This document shows positions 50,688 through 61,300 of a DNA stretch of 64,000 nt, one piece after another; the first letter of the stretch is position 1; each line of letters starts with the position of its first letter. The stretch lies in NCBI GenBank assembly GCA_041658205.1, contig JBBAAO010000002.1:496001-560000 (forward strand). Direction: 5' to 3'. A program made the position numbers and the translations under genes. The notes under the pieces were generated by a model that searched no databases, was not told the origin of the DNA, and saw only the letters and a program-made list of their open reading frames with translations. This DNA comes from Bacteroidota bacterium. GTDB lineage: Bacteria > Bacteroidota > Ignavibacteria > UBA10030 > UBA8401.

Positions 50688-51551
50688 TCATCTAACCAAG
50701 TATTTCATCGTTCCAACAACTTGCGAATAATATCCTTTTCCGAACAGATTCAAATGATTAAAGAGATGATAGAGTTTGTACAACTCGCATCTTCTTCTCC
50801 ATTCATCATTCAGTGGATACGTTTCATGATATGATGCATAGAACGCTTCACTAAACCCACCAAACAACATTGTCATAGCAAGGTCGGCTTCGCGATGTCC
50901 GTAATAGACGGCAGGATCGATCAATGCCGGAGTATTATTTTCCACGCACAAAAAATTTCCATTCCATAAATCGCCATGAAGCAGGGTTGGCGGCTCACCA
51001 TCATTTGGTATTAATCGGTCAATCTGTTTTTCTAGTTTAGTGAAAAGCGAAATGATTTCTTTATCGTTGTAACCATTCTGTTCTGCAAGACGAAATTGGA
51101 ACTCCAATCGGTGTTCCACGAAAAAGTCTTTCCATGAATTGGTCTGAGGCAAATTCTCTTGGAGGTTCGATCCGATGTAATTATTCTCGATGAAACCAAA
51201 TTGTGTTGCTGAGTGCCGATGCAGTTGAGCGAAATGTTTTCCAAACTGTTCAAAGAATTGGGTTCGCTGCGTGGGGGTCGTGACCGGAAGATATTCCAGA
51301 ATTAAAAGTTCTTCGCTTGCAAGAATGACTTCTGGGATACGAAGTACATTTGCTTTTGCCAACTCCCGTAATCCATTCGCTTCTTTTACAAACATATCGT
51401 GATGCTGAGGAGAACTTTTTACAAAGAGTGATTGCCCGTCACTCATCTCTACGCGATACGCAGAGGCAATGGAGCCGCCGCTTGACTGGGAAAGAGAAAG
51501 AACATTTTTGTTCAGAGCTGATTGGATGTGAGGAATGATTGATGAATTCAT
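50688..51551 (-). CDS. Fructosamine/ketosamine kinase family protein
   Basis: This encodes 287 residues in an aminoglycoside-phosphotransferase-like fold. The N-lobe has SGGSIASAYRVEMSDGQSL and LFVKSS; the catalytic and metal loops are LLHGDLWNGNFL and LIDPAVYYGHREADLA. This matches the fructosamine-3-kinase/ribulosamine-kinase group (PF03881), which phosphorylates ketoamine adducts on glycated proteins so that they break down. It is followed in its own sense by the convergent PIN gene; the adjacent LMW phosphatase gene is upstream and same-strand, a pairing seen in many bacteria. Confidence 0.85.
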   Translation of the reverse strand: MNSSIIPHIQSALNKNVLSLSQSSGGSIASAYRVEMSDGQSLFVKSSPQHHDMFVKEANGLRELAKANVLRIPEVILASEELLILEYLPVTTPTQRTQFFEQFGKHFAQLHRHSATQFGFIENNYIGSNLQENLPQTNSWKDFFVEHRLEFQFRLAEQNGYNDKEIISLFTKLEKQIDRLIPNDGEPPTLLHGDLWNGNFLCVENNTPALIDPAVYYGHREADLAMTMLFGGFSEAFYASYHETYPLNDEWRRRCELYKLYHLFNHLNLFGKGYYSQVVGTMKYLVR

Positions 51552-51560
51552 AGTAATTTA

Positions 51561-51591
51561 GTTGACCGTCACCTATAAGGTGACGGTCAAC
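51561..51591 (-). terminator. Hairpin at the end of the LMW phosphatase gene
   Basis: A perfect 14-bp stem (51561-51574 with 51578-51591) has a 3-base loop. Its right arm overlaps the stop codon region of the minus-strand phosphatase gene. It lies between that gene and the kinase gene downstream and probably limits read-through. Confidence 0.7.
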
Positions 51592-52057
51592 TCCCTTGTG
51601 CTTTCAATTGTTTCAACAATCCTACGCACGCATCTTCAAGAATATCCAGTACATGTTCGAATCCTTCGGGACCGCCGTAATATGGATCAGGTACCCCGGT
51701 TACATCCATCTTCTGTGAATAATCGCTCATTAACGAAAGTTTGTGATGAAACTGTTTTGTTCTATCCATCGATTTCAAGTCGCGGAGATTATTTTCATCC
51801 ATTGCGATAATATAATCGAATTGTTCAAAATGAAATGCTGGATTGAATTGTTGCGCCCGGCTGGTAAGATTATACCCCCGTTTTTGTGCGTGCGATCGCA
51901 TGCGAGTATCCGGAAGTTCACCAATGTGATATCCGGCTGTTCCAGCAGATTGAATCTCAATCGGGAGTCCTTTTCCAAGCATTTTCATGACTCCTTCGGC
52001 GGCTGGGGAGCGGCAGATGTTTCCGAGGCAAACAAAAAGAATTTTGGTTGATTTCAC
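51587..52057 (-). CDS. Low-molecular-weight protein-tyrosine phosphatase
   Basis: This encodes 156 residues. The P-loop CLGNICRS (Cys10 and Arg16, the CX5R motif) lies at the N-terminus and the general-acid Asp in VPDPYYGG (about 120). Family size is standard. In bacteria these enzymes remove phosphate from tyrosine kinases or from small phosphate metabolites. The adjacent fructosamine-kinase-like gene suggests a joint role in removing phosphorylated glycation products (inference from the common pairing). Confidence 0.92.
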   Translation of the reverse strand: MKSTKILFVCLGNICRSPAAEGVMKMLGKGLPIEIQSAGTAGYHIGELPDTRMRSHAQKRGYNLTSRAQQFNPAFHFEQFDYIIAMDENNLRDLKSMDRTKQFHHKLSLMSDYSQKMDVTGVPDPYYGGPEGFEHVLDILEDACVGLLKQLKAQGS

Positions 52058-52312
52058 GTCGTTTTCCTGTTAAAAATTGTGTAAAATAATAGGGAGTTTT
52101 TTCTGTAAATCAAACTGTTGTCACACATCAATCCGCTTCCATACTGTGTGCCTCATAACACACCGTTTTCTTGACTATTCCCTCCATGCTTTCTATTTTC
52201 AACTGTATCTACCCTCCAAAACTCGGCGAAAAAACCGAGGAAATTCGCACACAGGGGCTACAAAATCCGTGCGATTGTCCCATTACTTATTGCAAATGCT
52301 TTAGGAATGTTG

Positions 52313-55300
52313 ATGCGCAGTTTTAAGATAATTCTATCTTTTTTTCTTTTTTCATTTCTTTTATCCAATTCATTATTGGCAGTGGGATTTACGTACTATT
52401 CAAAATCTGGACAGTCAAATCCAACACTTCTCTCCAATTGGTCGTTAACAACAGATGGTCTTGGTAATTCTCCAACATCATTTGATTCTGTTGGCAATGT
52501 TTTTGTCATTCAAAATGGACATACCATGTCTTTACCGGTTGGTCCCGCATGGATTATTTCCGGAACAAATTCTGAATTACGCATAGATGGAAAATTAATT
52601 TTGAATTCGTCTAGCTCAGTAACTGTTGAACGTTGTCAAATTTTTATTGGTGACTCATTGGCAATAAATAGCGGGGCGTCATTTACTGTGAATAATGGTA
52701 ATACAGTGGGGTATGATCTAATTGTCCAAGGAAAATTAGTAAATTATGGCACTTTAAATTATGGTGTTTCAGCAACAGGCGAGGTACAAACTGATGGAAA
52801 GTATTATCATAGAGTCGATGGTGGAACAATTCCAGCATTTACTTGGACAGGGAATGCGCTTTGTGTAGTAGACAATATTACAAATTCTACAACTTTATTT
52901 GGACTCAATCAAAATTTTGGAAGTCTGTACTATGACTGTGTCACACAATCATCAAACGTAACAATAAACTCAGCACCGATATCACTTACAAATTTTACAA
53001 TTAATTCCACCGGTACGACAGGTAGTCTAACATTGGGAGTGAATATTTCTCCAGCAGGCGATCTCATTGTTAATACAGGAATTCTAGATCTTTCGACATT
53101 TACCATTAATCGTGCAGCTTTTGGAGGGACAATCAGTCTCGGAACCGGAGCAAAACTGAGAATTGCGGGGACAAATAGTTTTCCTCTCGACTATTCAATA
53201 CAAATACTTAATACATCAAGTACGGTTGAATATTACGGTACCGGTTCCCAAATTATTGCGGCAAAGAAATATGGAAACATAAACATTAGCGGAACTCGTG
53301 GTACGAACAACATCACTTTTGCAAGCTTTGATACCATTCTCATTGCCGGAACATTTTCTCCAACCGCAACATTTTCCGGAGGAGCGTACGTTACATCAAA
53401 CTCTGTATTAAGATTTAATGGATTGAATCCTCAAACTCTTTCTGCGCTTCCCGACGGGACCCCATTTCATTCTTTGGTGATAGATAAAGTGTCAAATGTT
53501 TTGACACTTTCCTCAAATATTACATTGACGGGTAATCTTGATTTGATGAACGGTACGCTTAATGACAGTGGAAATACCATTACCGTAAATGGTCATATTC
53601 ATGGTTCGTTAGGTCAACATAGCAGTACCGCAAGTGGTAAGATTCTTCTTAGTGGTGGAGCAGCGCAGCATCAAATCGGTGATGTGGATTTAGGACGTGT
53701 AGAATTGAATGATGTTAATGGAGCAACAATAACAGCCAGTCCCGCCATAAAGGATCTTATTCTCACAAGTGGGATACTCAATCTCGGAAGCGGATTGTAT
53801 ATCCTTTCGGGCGGTTCCATCACAAAATCTTCCGGCAATATCTCAGCAACGGGAAACATTTATTTCAATGGATCGGGTACAGTTAGTGGAGGTATAACAT
53901 TTGATCTTGTCCGCGTAGCCGGTGCAGTTGATTTGGGAGTCGGATCAATAGTAAACGGAACTTTGCAAATTGATTCAGGCGGATCGGTGATCAATAATGC
54001 TCCATCATATGGAGTAACATCACTTCTGAAATATAATACAACAGGTATTTTTGCAAGAGGCTTAGAATGGAGTAGTATGAGTGGGGCCGGATATCCTTTT
54101 CATGTTCAAATATCCAATAATACCGAGGTCAATTTAGGAGCAAATGGCGGTACTGCGATAGAACGGAAGATTGCCGGGAATTTGACCATTGATTCTGCAT
54201 CGACACTGCGAATGAATCAGGCGGGATTTATTATGACTCAACCACTAACAGTGTTAGGAAATCTAACGTTAAATGGTGCGCTGATCCAATCGAGTCTCGC
54301 AGGAAACGATTTTTATCTCGGAGGAAATTGGTTGCAGGGAGGTGCGAGCAGTGGGTTTTTTTCGAGTGGGAGAACAGTCCATTTTATTGGTAGTGGAAAT
54401 CAGACTATCTCGAGAGCAAATTTCTACTCGGTTGATTTTAGTTCACTTACCATCAACAAACCAACAGGTGCTCTTATCATTGATTCAGTGCTGGCGACAA
54501 GTCTCACCATCGATGATACACTTTCACTTATTTCCGGTGATATAAATCTTAAAGATCGATACATCAACTTTCAATTTTCAGCTTCTCCGTTAATTGTAAC
54601 CAATGTTCCGCATACGATTTTTGGATCGGCTGGTTCGGAATTCCAATTCAATGCAACCAAAACAGTGAATTCTATCGGCGGTGGAACGCTGTCATTCAAT
54701 AACAATGTGCTCGTTACCGTAAACGGAAGCGACGTACATTTTGGAAGTGGAATAACAACGATTAATGGTGTATTGAAAATAATCGGCGGAACAATCGCTG
54801 CTGGCGGTGCTCCGGTATACAGTCCTTCCTCAACTTTAAGATATGAAATAGACGGATTATATAACCGGGGACCGGAATGGAGTTCATTATCTGGAGCCGG
54901 TTATCCAAATCACGTAATGGTAAGCGGATCAACAGTATTGAATTTAGGTTTTGGAGGCAACGGTGTTGCGCGGCAGTTGGCGGGAGATTTAACGGTTGAA
55001 TCCGGTTCGGAACTGACCATGAATAACGCTGAATCTCAAATGACAGCGTCATTGTCAGTGACCGGAAATGTTTTAATCGATGGAACCCTAACACTTTCCT
55101 CATTTTCAGGAGGGGATCTCTTCCTGGGAGGAAATTGGACATTAAATGGTACGTTTACACCTAACGGAAGACTTGTAACATTTAACGGAAGCAGTCAAAA
55201 TATTTCCGGGCCAACAACATTTGACGTCATGACGCTGAATAATGGAACGATCGTTAATCTTAACAATGACATTCACATTTCGAAAGGACTGAATTTTGCC

Positions 55301-58300
55301 AATGGAAAAATCTCTACCGGTATCAACGCCGTTATTATTGTTGATACGGCAAGCGTTTCACGGACAAACGGTCATGTGATCGGCAATTTGAAGAAATATT
55401 TTCCGGGTGGAGCCAATATTTCTAAGTTTTTTGAAATTGGTGACTCAAATTTTTATACGCCCGTCAATATTACTCTTGCAAATGTTTCGATAGCCGGATA
55501 TCTCGGCGCTTCAACATCTATCGCCGGTCCGGATCTTACAGGAAGTTCATTTAATTTTTCCAAAAATGTCAATCGTTTCTGGAAACTGACGAATATAGAA
55601 ACAGTGTTCGATACATGTAATGCAACCTTCACATTCAATACTGCGGATATTGACAGCGGCGCCAATACGAATAATTTTGTCGTAAAAAGAAATCAAGCTG
55701 CTTCATGGAGCAATACTGTTACCGGTACAAAGAACAGCACGTCAACGCAGGCGATTGGATTGACAGCATTGGGTGAATTTGCCGTCGGTGAACTTGTTGG
55801 CTTTGCAATTGCAACGAATTCGTTCGGAAGCGGAGGTATTGCCCCAAATAATCCATCGCTTTCGCAAGGGTCCAATCAAACGTTTAACTTCAATCCCAAC
55901 ATCAATTATCATGTCGACTCTGTAGTGGTGGATGGAAATAATATCGGTGCTGTAATAACGTACAATCTGAATAATGTTGACTCCGTTCACACGATCAATG
56001 CATATTTTTCCATTAATCAATATGCAATCACTTCTTCCGTTGTTGGCAATGGCACGATCGCTCCGATAGGTTCAATCAACATCAGCCACGGAACAAATCA
56101 GTCTTATACCATTCTGCCGAATCTTGGATATCACATTGACAGCATTCGGGTAGATAGTACAAATGTTGGTATCGGAAAATCTTTCACATTCAATACCGTT
56201 ACAGGTGTGCATTCAATTACCGCGTATATTAGTCCAAACATCCAACTCTACTCAGAATATTCAGCTGATGTTTCTACGGGATTGTTGCTGCATTTCAATG
56301 AATTAAGCGGTTCAACTTTGGCGGATTATTCTTCGAACGTGAATAATGCTGTTTCATTCGGGACGGTTCCAGCTAATGGGAAACTTGGAAATGCCAGAGG
56401 GTTGTCCGGACTGTCCACTTATATTAACGTTCCACACGATAATACGATCAATTTTTCTACAGGTGATTTTACCATTGAGGCGTGGATTAAAACCGATACA
56501 ATCTATGCTGCACGGACGCAGTATATTTTTGATAAACGGGCAAACAGTTCTACCCCGGGTTATGCATTGACGATACAACCTGGTGGTGCAATATCGATGG
56601 CGACATGGAGTCCTACGCAAAAAAGTATCGGTTCCGATGTGAAGATCAAATCGGGAAAATCATATCATGTTGCCGGTGTGCGAAAGAACGATACGCTCCG
56701 CATATATGTAAACGGAATTGCGGGAAGTCAATTTTTACCGATCACCGGTGACAATCTGAATAATATCGGGGATCTTAAAATCGGTGCGCGAAATGACACG
56801 AATTCAACATTTAATTTTAGCGGGATGATCGATGAAGTTCGAATCTCATCCATTGCTCGATCGTCAAATGAATTTAATGTTCAACCAACTCCGGTCAATC
56901 TCGCTTCATCGGCGGTGAGTCAGACCGAATCGTCTTTGAATTGGGTAAACGGCAACGGCGCAGTAGGACGGAGAAAAAACTTCATCTATCGGGGAAATTC
57001 TTCTCAGTCACTTGCATTGATTGATTCAACCGATGCGTCTACATATTCCCAATCGGGACTCACAGTAGGAACACCGTACATTTATGGAGTGAGTACGGTC
57101 GACAGTACGGGATATGAAGGAATCACGAATACTGTAGGATTCTTTAGCGCTATTCCCTTGACTGGTGAATATGCGGCTGATGCTAATACGGTTTTGCTTC
57201 TGCATATGAATGAACCCGCCGGCAGCGATGCGCATGATGCCAGCAGAAAGGGAAATTATGGTGTGGCAAAAGGGTCGACGATTGTTCCAGGAAAATTGAG
57301 CAACGCCAGAAAGTTCAATGGAACGAGTGAGTTCATAGAAGTTTCCCACAGAACAAATTTAAATACAGGCTCTTCCAACTTTACCGTAGAAGCATGGGTG
57401 AATCTCGACACACTGAACAAACGTCATTACATCGTACAAAAACGGTCTGGCAGCGGTTTTATTTTCCTTGTGGATACAACCAATTCGCTTCGGTTTTATG
57501 CGCTCGATCAGATTGGAAATACTTACGGTGTTTCAAATGGATCCATCATCCTGAATTCAGGAACATGGTATCATGTTGCCGGCGTACGAACCGGCGATGT
57601 GCTTTCGATCTATGTGAACGGAAAGTTCGACCAGTCAGCAACCATCCCGTCCAATATGAATCTGGACAATAGTGGATCGCTCACCGTCGGCACATACTTT
57701 AATTTTGATCCGACACGGTTGTTGAAGGGTTCTATCGACGAAGTACGCCTTTCAACCATCAATCGTACACCGAATGAATTTAATCTTCAGCTCACACCAA
57801 ACTTTATCAGTGCTTCAGCTTCCGGAACAACGATCAATCTTGCATGGACGAACGGAGGCGGATCAGCACCATTTATGCGGTATAGAATCTACCGCGGCAG
57901 CGATTCCACCACAATGAGTTTGATAGATTCCACAATCAACACAAATTATACTAATTCCGGTTTGACGAATGCTTCAACGTATTTTTATCGGATCAGTACT
58001 GTTGATTCAACAGGATTTGAAAGTGAAAAAAGTTTTGCACAGTACGACACTGCACTTGATACAACTCCACCCGCCGTACCGCAAAATCTTGTTGCATCAG
58101 CCGGTGATCAACAGGTGATAATTAGCTGGAAACCTAATAACGAAGCAGATTTCCAGAAATATTATGTCTATCGCGGTACTTCACCAAATCCCACAATAAT
58201 TATTGACTCAATCATCAATATCGTGGACACACTGAAAACGTACGGCGGATTGGTAAATTATCAACAATATTATTTCAGAGTGACAGCGAAAGACGTATAC

Positions 58301-61300
58301 GGAAATATCAGCGGTTATTCGAATGAAGTATTGGCGACGCCGATTGATCAAACAGGATTGTCTGCTCCAACCGTTCTTTCCGTTATTGATTCTCTGCAAA
58401 CGAATTTTACACTACGATGGAATTCCACGATCGGCGGTGACTTCAGGGCATATTATATCTATGGCGGACTTACACCATCACCGGAAAGTATCATTGATTC
58501 TACGACAAGTCTTACTGATACAATAAAAATTCTTACGAAACTGAGTATCGGGAAAAATTATTATTTCTTTGTGACAGCCATTGATTCCAACGGCAATGAA
58601 AGCGGTGGATCAGTTCAGGTAAACGCTTCTCCCGATGCTTCGGCACCTATGCTCGGTGAATATGCACCTGATATTTATACCATGGCGTACCTTCGATTCA
58701 ATGAGATGACTGGTGACAGTCTGTACGATGTTAGTGGAAACGCCAATAACGGTGAGTTGTTCGGAACGGCGGTAACGAACGGAAAAGCTGGGAAGGGGAG
58801 GAATTTTGACGGCGTTGATGATTATGTCGCAATAAAAAATTCTGCAACAATGCAGCCGCAGGATATTACCATTGAAGGGTGGTTCAAATTTGCCAGCACA
58901 ACCGGTACGAAAGTGTTGATTTCAAAAACTGTCGGCTCAGGGATTTCTGAATCGTTTATGATGAAATATATTTCGGGAAATCTTACAGCATCAATTGGTA
59001 CATCATCAGGTCAAGGCCCGCTGTTGACAGCTGCTTGGACTCCTGAAACGGGCCGATGGTATCATATTGCATATACATTTGATGAAGTGGGTGATCTTCA
59101 CGCTTTGTATGTGAACGGAAAGCAGATTGCATCGGGAATTAATACCACAAGTATCGGATATGATACTCATCCAATACTGATTGGAGCTGAGTACGAAAAT
59201 GAAACATTGACGAATTATTTTGACGGAGTAGTTGATGAAGTCCGTGTAACAAATCGCGTTCGCTACGCTTACGAGTTCAGTCTACCTGTTCCACCATATT
59301 TTCTCAGCGCCAGTCCTGCAGTGAATTCGATCAATTTATCTTGGGTTTTTGATGGTGGATATACGCCGTTACGGCAATTCTATGTTTACCGTGGTGCCGA
59401 TTCTACCACCATGACACTGCACGATTCCACACAGAATACCTTTTACGCGGATATAGAACTCCCAGAATTTTCCACGTACTATTACCGGGTAATAGCGACC
59501 GATTCCACAGGATTTACTTCGGATTCGACGTACGCGGCTGGTTTAACCGTTCCGGATCTCACTCCTCCGACGGCACCCGTCATTCTTTCCGCTATTGGAG
59601 GGAATAGCGTAATCGACGTTGTGTGGTCTAAACCTTCATCCAATGATATTGCGAAATACATCGTCTATGTGGACGGCATTGGACTAGATACCACATTTTC
59701 ATCGACGGATACCTCGGTGACTCTCACAGGAATCACTAATGGAGCAAGTTATCAAATTACAGTCTGTGCTTTCGATAACAGTGATAATATCAGTACCAGT
59801 TCGAATGCGTATTATGCCACAGCAAATCCCGCGATGACAAGCGGTTACACTCCGGATGCCAATACTGTTCTGCTGCTCCACTTCGATGAATCGACAGGAT
59901 CCGTCGTTTCGGATCTTTCCGGAAATAATAATTATGCCTCTACCGGGAGTAGCATCTCCGCTGGACGATACGGCAATGGACGCGATGTTATTTCCAGCAA
60001 TATCTCCATCAGCGATGCTGCAACCATGAAAGTCACCGAAGGATCGTTTACGATCGATGCATGGATTAATGTGAATGATTCCAGCAAAGACTTCATCATC
60101 TTCAAAAAACAATCAGGAGCGGTTGGATTTCAGGCGAAGATGGTGATCGATACCGGGACCATTGCCATTTTCGTTTCAGATAATTTAGCAAACAGCATCT
60201 CGTTCACCAGCAACAAAAAAATCTCTGATGGAAAGTGGCATCACATTGCCTTGACGTTCCTTCACGGTTCGAAATTGTTCACACTTTATATAGATGGTGT
60301 ATCGGATGTGGCTACAAGCGCTGCAGCACTGTCGGGATCCTTTGATTCCAATAACCCTCTGCAGATTGGTCCAGATGCAATGCTGGTAGAATCCGGTATC
60401 AATAGCAAACGTTTTTCGAAATTGAAAAAAATTCGTTTCGCAGAAATCGATATGATGGCAACGGAGGTAAGTAGGACGGTAGTTGATGAGTTTAGAGTTT
60501 CGACAACAGTGAGAACTCCGAGCGAATTTAGCTTGCTGCTTCCTCCATCATCGTTATCAGCAACGGCACAGAGTTCTACATCAATTGGTCTCACTTGGTT
60601 GTCCGGAGGGGGTACAGCTCCGTTCATGAGATATTACATTTATCGCGGATCGGATTCCACTTTGATGAATCTTATCGATTCCGTGGTGAATGCAACATAT
60701 CAGAATACAGGCCTTACTTCCAATACAGAATACTTTTATCGAATCAGTGCCGTCGATTCTACAGGATTTGAAGGAGAGAAAAGTTTCGCAAAAGGAGTCA
60801 CTACTCTCACATCGTACGCAGTATCGGCTTCTGTTGTCGGGAATGGTGCAATTTCTCCCTCCGGAACCATTACTATTCTTCAAGGGACAAACCAACTATT
60901 TGTTGTCACGGCAGATCCCTATCATCACGCAGATAGTATTTTGGTTGATGGAATTAAAGTCGATTCCCTGTTGAGCTACACATTTATTAACGTCGCGACT
61001 ACACACACGATCGCTGCGTATTTTAGTCCGAATGTATTGCATCATTTCAAAATCGAAGCAAGCGGAGGGGGACCGATCATCGATCCGACGGCAGGACAAA
61101 CATTCAATATCACAACAACTGCAGTGGATACGTTCGGGAATGCAGTGTCGACATTTACGGGAAATGTTTGGTTCTCATCTTCCGACACGACAATCTCTCT
61201 CTTGGGAGGATTGTATTCAGTTCCATTTACTGCAGGGCAACATGGGCCGCAAAATGTTACCATGTTTACTTCCGGATATCACACCATTTCTGTGATCGAT

